This document shows, piece by piece, positions 53,300 through 64,000 of a stretch of 64,000 nt of DNA. The DNA is from Tranzscheliella williamsii (taxonomy: Eukaryota > Basidiomycota > Ustilaginomycetes > Ustilaginales > Ustilaginaceae): positions 1 to 64,000 of the forward strand of contig JALBYF010000016.1 of NCBI GenBank assembly GCA_023212725.1, read 5' to 3'. Made by a program: the position numbers and the translations under genes. Position 1 is the stretch's first letter, and every line of letters starts with the position of its first letter. Below the pieces are notes generated by a model. It did not search any database, had not been told where the DNA came from, and saw only the letters and a program-made list of their open reading frames with translations.

Positions 53300-56200
53300 G
53301 ATGACGGAGGGAGGTCTACTTGGCTGACTAGCCAATCTTACGAGGCGCGGCTGACCTTGGAACGCTCTGTGGCTCGAAGAAGAGCGGGAAAGCAAGGCCA
53401 AATGGCGAAAGGCGGGCGAGGCTGGTGATGGAAGGCTGCAAGAAACTCGACAGACGCGCTTGGCTCGATTCGAACCGGTCGAACGGTGATACGGACGACG
53501 GCGAGGTGGGATCCGGTGATGAGGGGACGGTAGGGAAGCGGTCGACAGGAAGCTGGCACGGCAGAAAAAGGATCAGCGAGGATTTGGGCTTGGTGGGGAT
53601 CTCATAAAGGAGAATTGTGACAGATATAGCTAGCCGGTGAGCGGCTGTGTGGACGTGTGTGACTTCAACGAGTGCGGGATGTGGGCAGTGCAGAGTGCGA
53701 ACAAAGTGTTGGACTCAGAGCGCAAGTTGGCCTGTGGCCACCGCTTAGTGTGAAGCAGGCGACGCCAGTGCGTAGACGCGAGTGCGTAGGATAGGATCAT
53801 TCATGCATTACGCGCAAGGGGAAAGAGCGCGGGAGCTCTGCAGTGCTTGCATGGCCTGTGCCTACGCAAGCAAGCGCGTGTGACAACCGAAAAGGAGGCA
53901 AGTGGACCGCGACAAAGAAAAAGGGTGGCAGGCTCTGCGGGACTAAAGATCGAATGTTGATTTCGACGATCTACACACGCTTTCCTTCAAACCAGCCGAC
54001 GACGTCTCAGCAAAGCGCGTCAACGGGAGCCCAATCGCAGGAGTGAACATACTTGATGACGAGAAAACGATCGTCGAGCTCTGAATAGAGCTTTCTCTCG
54101 CCCCGTCCTTTGCTTCGGCCGCCCTAAGTAGAAATCCGGTAGAGGATCCGGAACCATCGGCTCGTTGAAGTCAGATACGATGGCCAACTAGAAATTCGTC
54201 ACACAGCAAGACAGCAGTGGTGAGTATGTGCAACGAGACCGGCCATCGTCGCCAGTCGTGGGAGATAAAGATGCTTCTCGGGTCGAAAGAGGGACCAGGC
54301 AACCGATGCAAGATGAATCAGGCCTCGAGCCTTGTATGGCAAGCTGCATGTGAGGCCTTGACGCTTAAAAGTGCGGAAAGGGGAGGTTGGTTCATGCCAG
54401 CCGGACTTCCCGCCTAGTGAAGAGTCACAATATACTCACGGAAACCGACTGGAGGGAATGGCCAATTGACTGAGCAGCTACTGTTTGGTGTGGGGGGAAA
54501 AGAGCATAACTACAGCGAGGGTTTACAGACCGGTAAGCGAGACCAACACTTGCAGATCGACACCGCACTTTTTCGACACTTGCATTAGGTCGACGCGCTC
54601 GCCAAAAAAACTGTGAACTGTACCGACGATGGATCATTTATCCTGTCACAAGTTTGCACATTGTCGGCAAAGCAACCTTGTCTACAGAAGCGGGATGACG
54701 CCGGTGTGACATCGCCTTGATATGCAAGTATAGGGCAGTTCCTTTCTCCTTTGCCTCTTCCAAGGCTTATCTCCTCGCTTGCCAGTTACTTGTTCAGCTG
54801 CACTGTCTCCGCTCTTTTTCTGCCACAACGATCGTCGCCCAAATGGGCTGCGTGGTGCACCCCTATGATGTCTCAGTGCTCTCATGACGATCAGTGCATA
54901 GAATCCGTGGCGCCTCTATGACGATCGTGATCTTCGTGGACCGTAACGGGCACGGCTTGCACTCACACTCACAGTCACACGCACACTCACCTGGAGAGGG
55001 ATTGCCATGGATAACGGACAGACCATGTGGTTGCCGAACCAATAGTGAGATGCCCCACTTTGCGGGCGCACTGGCCCTGAGCTTGAACCCTGCCTGCGTA
55101 CTCACTTGCGGGCCATTGAGCACTGAGTTCCGCTTCTAAAATGGCCCCGTCCTCGGTCCCTGTCGACACTACATTATCTGCAGCTGTCCGAAACTCAATT
55201 TGTTTGGCAGCATCCTCATTTTGCTACTCGCCTGCGCGCAACAGATGTTGTCGACTGCATTGCGAGGTCGGGAATCCGGAGAGGGAAGCAGCACTAAAAT
55301 CACGATACCGCTCCGCCTAGACCGTGATTCGTGATAAAGTCAACGCGAGCTTGTTAACTGAAGCAGCAACAAAACAATAATCACAGTTAATGACTACGGT
55401 GGGAAGAGCGGCCTTCTTGATCCCGTGTGTCGGACGGTAACGCCTTGTAAGCACGCCATCTATGTGCTCTTCACTTGTTCGCCGACATGGTCACCGACGA
55501 GAGGCGCAAGCAGAAAGACTTGACGAGGTAGGACCCACGGTTACCTTGCCAGCTGAGGGAAAAGGCAAAGGTGCTCTTGTCGGCCAGAATAGAAGGCAGT
55601 CGCTGCTGTGCGCTGCAGGTCGTGCTTGCGACCTCTATGTGCCTGTGATGTCTGCGAAGCGACATACAAGAGCGGGGCCGCAAAGGCGGCAACACACACC
55701 CAATGGACCGGGGCGGGAGGCGGAGATGTCGACAAAAATGCAAGCTGAGCTTGATCCGTGTGCGCGTCGGGCGCATAGTCAGCGAGGTGCAGCGCGACGC
55801 TGCCAGCTTGCACCCTGAAATCAAGCCCCTGCCTCTAAACACCATGCACGATGGTCTCTTTTATCTCATTTCGCCGACATCAACGCACTACAGTAGCCTC
55901 CGAGGCTGTCTAATCGGGTTCATTTTCTCAGAATCTATGGAGGAGCGACTTTACCCGGCGCAAGCCAAGGGACATCCCCATCCTCTTCCTTCCACTCCAA
56001 CTCTGTCTCGTTCGCCAGCAGTACCTGCAGAGCAGATGGGTCACAAGTCTATCCAAATGTCAAGAATTCGAATCTGACACCCTGTGCGTTCATCCACGCG
56101 CCCTTTCCCGCTTGCTTCGATGTGATTGGAATTTGCGTATCGTACGGCTAAGAGAGTGGCACGTGATGCGGTCGTTTTCTCCACACTGGACACCGAGAGA

Positions 56201-56402
56201 ACGGACGGAAATTTTTGAGAAGAAGAAGGCGAGGTTTTCTAAGTTTTGCAGCAGTTTCGAGGCAGTTGGACTGGCTGGAGGACGAGCTATAGACGGTTCC
56301 TTTCGTTGAACATTCTGTCCTCCGCAACAACGTCCGTAACAACACTCTATCTTCCCTCTGCACCGCAGAACCATACCCATACGGATCTCGCAAGTAGCCA
56401 GA
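53300..56402. promoter_or_regulatory. Large divergent intergenic region between CDC25 and POL5
   Basis: 3.1 kb without a supported gene separate the two divergent starts. A CA/CT-rich stretch (ACTCACACTCACAGTCACAC type) lies near 54960-54990, and words such as AATCACGATACC and CCGTGATTCGTGAT near 55297-55334. The part nearest 53299 may be a long CDC25 leader. Promoters for both genes are expected; none of the short frames shows a known domain. Confidence 0.4.
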
Positions 56403-59400
56403 ATGAAGGGCAATCTTCAGCTCTTTTGGGAGATTGCTTCTTCCAATCCAGATGCAAGGCTAGCATCCGCTAGCGAGCTGGTCGAGCAGTTGCTCTCTCA
56501 ACAGAACATTCTCGCATCCACCTCCAAAATCACTCTCGACGCTCCTACACCTACAGATGATCATGAGCAGTATTCCGACCCTGCCAATCCCCTGATAGTG
56601 GACGAAGAAGAGGCTGACGTCGTGGAAGAAGCCGTTGGCAACCGTACTGTGGCCGACCTCATGTATGCGTTGCGGCGTTTGCTCCGTGGTCTTGCCAGTC
56701 CGCGCGAAAGCTCGAGGCTTGGATTCGCAGTGGTGCTCACCGAGCTTCTTTCCCGCATCGACTATGCTGTCACAGCGAGGGAGATTTTAACCCTGATCCT
56801 GAAGTATTCCAATCCGCAAGTGGCTGCCAGTCGACAAGAGCAAAAAGACTTTATGTTCGCCAAGCTCTTCGGAGTTATGAGCTTGGTTCAGTCTGGGATT
56901 CTCTTTAGCACTAGCGCCACTCTTGCCGACTTTAAGAGATCCATGCGCATTCTCATCCTTCTGGCCCAAGACAAACCTTGGATGGCCGAGAGCTGTGCTT
57001 GGGTCATGGTCAACGCCGTCTCCTCTCTCGACCAGAGTCACAATCTTGGTTGGGCAGCGGACGCAAAGACTTGGATGCTCAATCAGGTCATCGAGTCCAA
57101 GGATCTGTCTTCCGAGAAATTGGCGGTTTTGCTGAAGATTGGCCAGGTAGGCGGACCCGACTTCTACCAAAAGCTTCCCATGGCCACCTTGCGCAACGAG
57201 CATCCCCTCTCCAGCAGCAACCTACCTCAGATGGCCAGGATCTTGAAGGAAGCCGTCCCGTCGGAAGGCGGAGAATCTGAATCGTCAGGCGCAAAATCTC
57301 GCTGGCAGCCCAAGATCCACTTTGTTTGGGATATTATCCTCGACATCTTCTTCCAGGAGCCCCACACTAAAGTCAAAATTGCTTCTTTCCCTGACTTCTA
57401 CCGCGTGGTTGTAGACGAAACGCTGTTTGCCGCTGCTTCGTCTCACGATCGCAAGTCCTGGGGCTTCCAGGTCTTTGAGCGTTCTCTTCCTCGTGCCAAC
57501 GACTCTGACAAGCCGCTGCTGTTCACACCCAACTTCATGCGGACTTTGATCAACCAGTTGGGTAACCAGGATCGGCTATTGCACAAAGCGGCGGTCAAGT
57601 CTACACAGACGGTTCAAGAGGTCGTCAAAGCACAGCCGCACCTCGGCTTCGTTCTGGTAACCCAGCTTATCGGGAAGAACGGACATCAGAACTTTGACTC
57701 TCTGACCAAAACAAAGACGGTAGAACAGGTGCTTGCCTCGTTGGACAATGACAGGGTACGAGACTACGTGAAGCATCTCGGTGACACTATTTGCCAGAAC
57801 ATCGAGACACAGGATCAAGACGAAATCGACGAGATTACTAACCGACGCAAATGGGCCCTGGACCAACTGCTGTTCCTCGTCCGGACGCAGTCGATCCCCA
57901 AAGATGATCAGCTACTGGTCGACATCCTCACTTTCATCGCTGCGCATGGGTATTTTACGATGCTCCAACCTCTCAAGAAGCGGTTCCTATTGGAGCGCGT
58001 TCCCGTTCCCGATTTCTCTGACTCGTTGAAGCAGGTCGCACGAGCTCGGTTCCTCTTATGTGTCTCCGAGCTTACCAAGGTGACGCGAACTCTTACCCAT
58101 GCGGATGGAACGAGCAAGAGAGTGCAAGCGGTCAATCAGCAGGGCGAATTGTGGTTGGCTAAGGCCCATGACATTCTCACTACGCTGGATCAGGATGCGA
58201 ACTTTAGAAGTATCTTTGATCAGGACGAAGAGATCAGCCAAAAACTTTCCGAGGGAGTCAAGTACCTGGAAAAGGTCCGGAAGCTGGAGGCTGCCAGCGT
58301 GGAGCTGGCCAGCAAGGAGAGACTGCGTGCTTTCCAGTCGTTGCTCTTGTCCGCCCTCTTGGTCTCAGCGGACGCCGCCGATGGGGCCTCTGACCTCGTT
58401 GAGCCGCTCTGCGCTTGCGCCGAAACCATGTTTTTCTCCAGTAAGAAGGCCAAGACCAACAAAGCGGCTCCAGAGACAGACGAAGCGAGCGGTATGGAAA
58501 TCCTCTGCGACTGCCTTTTGAGCTTCTTGGAATTGCCATCGGCCTTCCTTCGATCCATGGCGACACAGGCCTTCGAAGCCTTCTCGCAAGACATGACCAA
58601 AGAAAGTATTCAACTGCTGCTTTCGCATCTGCAAGACGGCCACGATGAAGAGCTGCCAGATGTGGAGGAGGAGGACGAGGACGAGGAGGACGAAATCGAA
58701 GACGATGACGAAGCAAAGCAAGGGAGTTCGAAGGCAAAAGCAAGCTTTGCTACCCACGGCGCTGGTGCTTCCGATACGTCCGCAACCAGCGAGAATGCCG
58801 ACTCGTCGGATTCTGACGGAGACACCGGTAGCGATGACGCCGATGATGACGATGACGAAGAAGTGGACGAAGAGCTAAGGGCTCGTGTCCGAGCCGTGCT
58901 GAAGGAGTCTGGCATGGCTGATCCCGAGGAGGAGAACATGGACGACGGCGAAGGCTCCGATCAAGACAATGTCTCGGAGGCAGGATCGGATTCAAGCGTA
59001 GAATTTTCTGATCTCGGCGACGAGGAAATGATGCTACTGGATGACAAACTTGCCGAGGTATTCCGGCAGCGTGTATCAGCCTCGCGAAGCCAGAGGGACG
59101 CCAAGCAAGAAACGATTGTGCTTCGCTTCAAGGTTCTGGAGCTTGTGGAAGTTTTTGCGCGCAAGCAACCGCAAAGTAGCCTTATGCTGGATCTGATTGG
59201 CCCTCTCTATGATCTCTGGGCGAATCGGGACGAAGAGTCGGAACAGCTTGCCAGCAAGGCGAAAGGCGTTTTGCTAAACCGTATCAGCAAGGCCAAGTCG
59301 GTACCGGAAAGTGCGGACGCGGATCAAGTAGTGGCTCTGCTGGAGAAGATGCATGAACAGGCAAGGGAGTCGCAGTCCAACGAGGTCTCGAACGTCGCCC

Positions 59401-60146
59401 AGGCAGTCAGCCTTTACTTGACCAAGACGGCGCTTTCGCTCGACGCCAATGTCAAGACGTGTTTGAGCGGCAAGCTGCTGGATATCTACCGCACTTCGCT
59501 GCTGGACTATCTGACGAGGAATGCGTGCCGGCTGCGACACGAGTTTATGATTGATGCCTTCCGACGCTTCCCCATGCTGGGATGGCAGCTGCGATCTGAG
59601 CTGCTGGATAACTGCCGACCCGGTGCTGCCACGCGAGCCTTCCGACAGGTCCAGGCCATGTCAATGTTACAGGCTGTCTTGCTGCAGCTGGTGCAAAGGC
59701 CCGAGAAGGACGAGATCCTGGGCTTTGTGCCGGAAATCAGCCGTTGCTTCTGCGAAATCATTGCCGACTCTACCGATGCCGAATCTACGTCGGCGCTGAA
59801 TTCGAACAGGATGAAAGATACGATCAAGTTCGTGCTGCAAGTCGCTCGGATCTCGGTCAGGACGCAGGCGGCGACAGAAAAGCTGCAGAGCCTCTGGAAG
59901 ACACCCAAGCTGGTGGAAGCGGCGGAGAAGCTGCAGACGTCAGACAAGTTCAAGGCGTCCACTTCGATCCACGACCTGATGAAGCAGCTGCTCAAGGTGG
60001 TCCAGAACACGCCGACAGAACCGAAGAAGAAGAGCAAGGGAGACACTCAAGCCGCCAAAAAGCGGCCTGCGCACGAGGCGGCGGGCGGAGACGACAAACC
60101 GTCGCAGCCCACGCCGACCAAGAAGGCGAAAGCATCCAAGAAATAA
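56403..60146 (+). CDS. POL5: Pol5/MYBBP1A-like nucleolar protein
   Basis: An intronless 1247-residue protein whose size and plan match yeast Pol5 (DNA polymerase phi, human MYBBP1A). It is not a real polymerase but an essential nucleolar factor for rRNA gene transcription and ribosome assembly. The N-terminus MKGNLQLFWEIASSNPDARL and the repeats SPRESSRLGFAVVLTELL, FAKLFGVMSLVQSGIL and WMAESCAWVMVNAV form the HEAT-like part. At about residues 755-885 lies a strongly acidic region (EEEDEDEEDEIEDDDEA), as in the family. A final basic tail (KKKSKGDTQAAKKRPAHE, KKAKASKK) fits nucleolar targeting. ATG at 56403 is the first, at the end of a CT-rich leader. Confidence 0.93.
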   Translation: MKGNLQLFWEIASSNPDARLASASELVEQLLSQQNILASTSKITLDAPTPTDDHEQYSDPANPLIVDEEEADVVEEAVGNRTVADLMYALRRLLRGLASPRESSRLGFAVVLTELLSRIDYAVTAREILTLILKYSNPQVAASRQEQKDFMFAKLFGVMSLVQSGILFSTSATLADFKRSMRILILLAQDKPWMAESCAWVMVNAVSSLDQSHNLGWAADAKTWMLNQVIESKDLSSEKLAVLLKIGQVGGPDFYQKLPMATLRNEHPLSSSNLPQMARILKEAVPSEGGESESSGAKSRWQPKIHFVWDIILDIFFQEPHTKVKIASFPDFYRVVVDETLFAAASSHDRKSWGFQVFERSLPRANDSDKPLLFTPNFMRTLINQLGNQDRLLHKAAVKSTQTVQEVVKAQPHLGFVLVTQLIGKNGHQNFDSLTKTKTVEQVLASLDNDRVRDYVKHLGDTICQNIETQDQDEIDEITNRRKWALDQLLFLVRTQSIPKDDQLLVDILTFIAAHGYFTMLQPLKKRFLLERVPVPDFSDSLKQVARARFLLCVSELTKVTRTLTHADGTSKRVQAVNQQGELWLAKAHDILTTLDQDANFRSIFDQDEEISQKLSEGVKYLEKVRKLEAASVELASKERLRAFQSLLLSALLVSADAADGASDLVEPLCACAETMFFSSKKAKTNKAAPETDEASGMEILCDCLLSFLELPSAFLRSMATQAFEAFSQDMTKESIQLLLSHLQDGHDEELPDVEEEDEDEEDEIEDDDEAKQGSSKAKASFATHGAGASDTSATSENADSSDSDGDTGSDDADDDDDEEVDEELRARVRAVLKESGMADPEEENMDDGEGSDQDNVSEAGSDSSVEFSDLGDEEMMLLDDKLAEVFRQRVSASRSQRDAKQETIVLRFKVLELVEVFARKQPQSSLMLDLIGPLYDLWANRDEESEQLASKAKGVLLNRISKAKSVPESADADQVVALLEKMHEQARESQSNEVSNVAQAVSLYLTKTALSLDANVKTCLSGKLLDIYRTSLLDYLTRNACRLRHEFMIDAFRRFPMLGWQLRSELLDNCRPGAATRAFRQVQAMSMLQAVLLQLVQRPEKDEILGFVPEISRCFCEIIADSTDAESTSALNSNRMKDTIKFVLQVARISVRTQAATEKLQSLWKTPKLVEAAEKLQTSDKFKASTSIHDLMKQLLKVVQNTPTEPKKKSKGDTQAAKKRPAHEAAGGDDKPSQPTPTKKAKASKK

Positions 60147-61456
60147 CGGTTCCCGGTCATGTCTACGCGCCCAGTGTTGCCAATGGTACCTTGCATTGCT
60201 TTGCTACTCTATGTGATGGTGAGACTGCATCGACGAGGAGCAACTGCTAGCTTGTCTGCGAAGGGAAGGGTACGACTGCGGAGGGTAGGGGTAGGGCTAC
60301 GGCGCGCAATGCGACACAATGAGACTCGGATCTGACAAGGGATTGGGCCATTCATCCTGCGCTGCAACCGCTCCTGTAGGCCTAATGTAGAAGAATTCTT
60401 CGTCGATGCTGCTCGCTGCCCCAAGCTCGTAGTAGAGTTGCCCACGCAACACTTACAGATGTCGCCTTTGATTACAAAGGTAGCCTGCACATATGCACCG
60501 TGCCTTGCCTGCAGCTGCACGTTGGAATTCGATTCCGGCTGCATCCCTTTACTATCTTTAATAATAGGAGGGCGTTTTCCTTTTTCCCGTAGTTCGGTGC
60601 TGGGACCGTCGTAATGCTCTGCAAAGCAGCTGCTGAATAACGTTAGCTTGTAGAAATACAAACCCAGTCCAGCTTTGTATACTAGCTGCGATGCCTGGAG
60701 TTAAACCGGCCTAGAAATCAGCTAGAATGAATTCAACGTTGTGGGTCAAGAATATAGATAGCAGTAACGGATGTGCCCCTCTTTTGGCGTGTATGCATGT
60801 ATCTGCGTTGGAAAGCTAGGCCAGCGCTGTAACTGCCGATTTGTTGGAGTCGGCCAAGCGTGGGTCGGTCAAGCGGGAGTTGGCGTGAGTTGCGTGAGTT
60901 GGCGTGAGTTGGCCCAGCAAGCGTCAAGCGTCTTGGTGGTCTCGCCTCTCGTCTCGAATGGTCGCAGCTTTCACCATTTCCCGCTTCGCCTCTTCGATTC
61001 CATCACTTGCTTCTTCTCTCTCCCTTCTCCTCGACTGTCTGACCTACCTCCCCTTCCTGCCTCATACCACCCTTCACCGGTTCGAGCGACGTCGCTGCCT
61101 GCTCTCCTCTCCTCGCCGATCCATCTTTGACGGTACGGTACGGTTGGTCGACGTGCTGCTCTGCCGTCTGTCTTGGCACTCCTTCCAGTATAGCATCGAC
61201 GCAAGCGTGTCACTGCACGGTCTCACCGTCGTCTAGTCGCTCACGTCTCTGGGACCGGTTACATACACTCTCGCCCTTGCCATCGCCATCGCCCGCCATC
61301 TTTCCCCTAGCAACGGTAGTCTCTACCTGATCAGCCTCAACATAAGCTGATCTTCTTTTCCAACGTGACCGGCGCTCCAAAACCCTGCTTCGTTCTTCTA
61401 TCCTTTCCCTGGCCTAAGCCCTTTGCTCTTCACGCAACCTCGAAGCAGCCGGATCC
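60147..61456. promoter_or_regulatory. Casein kinase upstream region with short tandem repeat and pyrimidine tract
   Basis: No gene was supported in this 1.3 kb. A short imperfect tandem repeat with unit GGCGTGAGTT lies at 60881-60912. From about 60980 to 61330 the top strand is very pyrimidine-rich, as in many strong fungal promoters and leaders, just ahead of the casein kinase start at 61457. Confidence 0.4.
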
Positions 61457-62932
61457 ATGGCACAGCCCGTCACACAACCTTTCCATAACTCCTTTGCTCC
61501 CATGTCGTCCGCGCACAACTCGCATGCCAGCTCCGGCTCCAACGTGGTAGGTGTCCACTACAGGGTGGGAAAGAAGATCGGCGAGGGTTCTTTCGGTGTC
61601 ATTTTTGAGGGGACCAATCTTCTCAACAGCCAAACCGTTGCCATCAAGTTTGAGCCGCGCAAGAGCGATGCGCCTCAGCTTCGAGATGAGTACCGCACCT
61701 ACAAGATCCTCGCCGGTTGTCCTGGCATCCCGCAGGTCTACTACTTTGGCCAGGAGGGTCTGCACAACATCCTTGTCATCGACTTGCTTGGCCCCTCGCT
61801 CGAAGACGTTTTTGACATGTGCGGTCGCAAGTTTAGCATCAAAACCGTCGTCATGACCGCCAAGCAGATGATCACGCGCGTCCAGACCATTCACGAGAAG
61901 AATCTCATCTATCGAGACATCAAACCGGACAACTTTCTCATCGGTCGTCCCATGACCAAGGGAGCCAATATGGTCCATGTCGTCGACTTTGGTATGGCCA
62001 AGCAGTACCGAGATCCCAAGACCAAGCAGCACATCCCCTATCGCGAGCGCAAATCGCTCAGCGGTACCGCCCGTTACATGTCGATTAACACGCATCTCGG
62101 CCGAGAGCAGTCGCGACGGGATGATCTAGAGGCGCTCGGACACGTCTTTATGTACTTTCTCCGAGGAGGGCTGCCATGGCAGGGCCTCAAAGCTGCCACC
62201 AACAAGCAAAAGTACGAAAAGATTGGCGAAAAGAAGCAGAGTACTCCCATCAAAGAGCTCTGCGAAGGTTTTCCAGAAGAGTTTGGCATCTATCTGAATT
62301 ACGTGCGCAAGCTCGGATTTGAGGAGACGCCCGACTACGACTTTTTGAGGGAGCTCTTCTCCAAGGTGCTTAAGAGCTCTGGCGAGCAGGAAGATGGGGT
62401 CTTTGACTGGATGCTGCTCAACAACGGCAAGGGCTGGGAAGCCGGCACGGGCCGCGAGCGGAGGGACGAGAGGGAGCGGGAGCGGGAGCGACACCGAGAA
62501 CCTCGCGCTTCGCAGTTACCCGCCGCTCCTGCTGCGGCGCAGCATGCACAAGCTGCCTTGGTGCGCAACGGCTCGAAACAGGGTCGAAAATCGGGCGTAC
62601 CACCGCAACACGTGCAGACCGACCGGTCGCAAGCCGGGCAGCTGCGGGCGAGCCACACGGAATACAACCAGAACGGCTCCGGATATGGCGGTGTAGGCCA
62701 CGTCTCGAACGTTGCCGTGCACGATGCCACGGTGGCCAACCCGAACGGCACGCGAGAGCATAGCCAGGGGGGCAACATGACGCCCAACATGAGCTCGTCT
62801 GGCGCCGGTATCGAAGGCCGGAGGCCCGATGTTCGGGCTCCCGTCGGCATGGCCAACGGCGAGGAGCATCCTGCCGAACGCAAGACGTTTGGACAGAAGC
62901 TAGTCGAAGTTCTCACCTGTCGATGCGGATGA
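61457..62932 (+). CDS. Casein kinase I, membrane-type (Yck/CK1-gamma-like)
   Basis: A 491-residue kinase. The glycine loop GEGSFG is at about 42-47, VAIK gives K64, YRDIKPDNF the catalytic D154 and DFGMAK D177. The CK1 signature [21 protein letters not shown] follows. The kinase domain is about residues 33-320. A 170-residue hydrophilic tail (Arg and Glu rich, then Asn, Gly and Ser rich) ends in [19 protein letters not shown] cysteine pair near the very end fits palmitoylated yeast Yck1/Yck2 and CK1-gamma kinases rather than delta-type Hrr25, so plasma-membrane association is likely. The tail is CRC with a final glycine, not the exact CC seen in Yck. No intron is visible. Confidence 0.92.
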   Translation: MAQPVTQPFHNSFAPMSSAHNSHASSGSNVVGVHYRVGKKIGEGSFGVIFEGTNLLNSQTVAIKFEPRKSDAPQLRDEYRTYKILAGCPGIPQVYYFGQEGLHNILVIDLLGPSLEDVFDMCGRKFSIKTVVMTAKQMITRVQTIHEKNLIYRDIKPDNFLIGRPMTKGANMVHVVDFGMAKQYRDPKTKQHIPYRERKSLSGTARYMSINTHLGREQSRRDDLEALGHVFMYFLRGGLPWQGLKAATNKQKYEKIGEKKQSTPIKELCEGFPEEFGIYLNYVRKLGFEETPDYDFLRELFSKVLKSSGEQEDGVFDWMLLNNGKGWEAGTGRERRDERERERERHREPRASQLPAAPAAAQHAQAALVRNGSKQGRKSGVPPQHVQTDRSQAGQLRASHTEYNQNGSGYGGVGHVSNVAVHDATVANPNGTREHSQGGNMTPNMSSSGAGIEGRRPDVRAPVGMANGEEHPAERKTFGQKLVEVLTCRCG

Positions 62933-63874
62933 GAGCTGCCACACGGGATGTAGGGGGACCGCCGGGCCGGACGCTGGCAGCGCACAGCAGCGCAACGGTA
63001 TCCCATACCCGCAACAGCATGTACCGCCTGCTGCTAGCTGCGCTCTGCCCGCCTGTCTGTCTGTCTCTCCACGCCCTGCCCATGTCTGCGCAGCGGCACC
63101 ACCGTTGATCGGCTACTCGCTCCCCCAGAAAAGCATACTACCCCTTCCCTGCCGAGCTGCGCCTTCGGCCGACCAAGGCGCCCTGGTCTCGCTGTCGAGC
63201 TCGCCGGCCGCTGCCATCCATGGCGCCTTGTTTACCTGCCTTTTCCTGGCGCGCCCTTGCGTCCCCACACTGCACGTTCTAGTGCCTCCTCTCTCGCTCC
63301 TTGGGCTTGCACGCCTCTCCCGTCTGCCCTGCCCCTTGACCGTCTCCTGTTTTTTCGCCCGCTGCACACTTACACCGAGTTTCACCGCTAATGATACTTG
63401 CCATTGCATTCTTCCCTGCCACCGCCCCGATCGGCGCATACAGCGTCAAGAGGCGGACGGGCGCGGCTGGCCTCCCTAACAACGACGCGGTCTTCCCGAT
63501 TTGCCCGCTGAGACACAAGCACATCTCCCGATTGAAGTCGAACGAGGAGCTCACATCCCGTCCATCAGCGACTGCTCATCGACATGCTTTGGAAGGCTGT
63601 TGGCTTCACAAGAAGCGTCTTATGGCCGTGCTGTAGCTCTTTTCGTGATCGTCCTTCAGCACAGCATTCTCCCATCAGGCCTGAATGAGGGAAGCATCAC
63701 ATGCACAGGCAGGCCGTTGAATCGGGAGGGGCGTTCTGTTAGTTGAAAGCGGTACATGATAATTTCCGTTGCTGTTCTTGCTTTTTCGATTTCGGGCGCG
63801 GGAGATGCTTCTCGACCATCACGGCCGCCTCTTTGCGACCACGGCAGCAGAGCGATCCTAGTCCACGGCAACAG
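62933..63874. other. Intergenic region at the right end
   Basis: No gene was supported. The first 400 bp is pyrimidine-rich on the top strand (for example GTCTGTCTGTCTCTCC near 63054), presumably the casein kinase 3' region. The remainder shows short frames without domains. Confidence 0.3.
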
Positions 63875-63967
63875 CTCAGGGCGACAGAGCAAGCGAGGCG
63901 ACAGAGCAACTCAGGGCGACAGAGCAAGCGAGGCGACAGAGCAACTCAGGGCGACAGAGCAAGCGAG
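63875..63967. repeat. 35-bp minisatellite, about 2.7 copies
   Basis: The unit begins CTCAGGGCGACAGAGCAAGC and is 35 bp long: exact copies lie at 63875-63909 and 63910-63944, and a partial third copy runs to 63967. Within each unit the word GCGACAGAGCAA occurs twice, so the 35-mer itself looks like an older duplication. It has no evident coding role and continues almost to the edge of the window. Confidence 0.85.
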
Positions 63968-64000
63968 GGCGGTGACTAGGGCAGCGATTGACGGCGGGGA

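Noticed and set aside
53440..53490. GGTTCGAATC word on the minus strand resembling a tRNA T-loop
   Set aside because: The required stem pairs are missing on both sides and no D or anticodon arms are found upstream.

Overview
The window looks like a stretch of nuclear chromosome from a basidiomycete fungus, most likely a smut-type Ustilaginomycotina. The reasons are long intron-poor reading frames, short 5' introns (about 46-120 nt) with GTRNGT donors and CTNAC/CTAAC branch sites, a basidiomycete-type DUF6534 seven-helix membrane protein, and spacers sprinkled with TCATGATTCATG-like words. This placement is inferred from the sequence, not from any database search. No rRNA, tRNA, CRISPR array or intact transposon was recognised.

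Layout. 1-5.4 kb is gene-poor, with a decayed reading frame (289-615) and a family of short GC-box repeat modules in both orientations (1222-2675). 5.4-10.3 kb holds a GAR (Gas2-related) domain protein and a six-exon short-chain dehydrogenase. 10.3-19 kb holds a five-repeat fasciclin membrane protein, ELP3, a membrane RING-variant E3 ligase and the glycine cleavage H protein. 21.4-25.8 kb holds the DUF6534 protein, an SLC25 mitochondrial carrier and an NDUFAF3-like complex I assembly factor. 26.2-32.2 kb is a minus-strand run: a Zap1-like zinc-responsive factor, an unresolved upstream reading frame, PDX1 (E3-binding protein of pyruvate dehydrogenase) and an RPA34.5-like RNA polymerase I subunit. 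32.6-45.4 kb holds a membrane-anchored SDR, an unknown acidic protein, a JSN1/PUF2-type RRM-Pumilio protein and an unknown Ser/Pro-rich protein. 46.1-64 kb holds an unusual fusion of an endonuclease III-like glycosylase to a NatD-type N-terminal acetyltransferase, a decayed family-14-like polysaccharide lyase, CDC25, POL5 and a yeast casein kinase I with a cysteine-rich C-terminus, ending in a 35-bp minisatellite.

The genes are mostly unrelated housekeeping functions, as is normal for a eukaryotic chromosome. Some share a process: GCV3, PDX1, NDUFAF3 and the SLC25 carrier are mitochondrial (two are lipoyl-domain proteins); RPA34.5 and POL5 both act in rDNA transcription; ELP3, PUF2 and NatD touch translation or chromatin; CDC25 and CK1 are signalling enzymes. 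Several divergent pairs share compact promoters.

Many gene models here were rebuilt by hand by joining exons across frames. Where a splice choice is uncertain it is said so. The most notable observations are the glycosylase-NatD fusion, the PL14-like pseudogene, the cysteine-rich N-terminus of the Zap1-like factor, and the repeat family at the left end.
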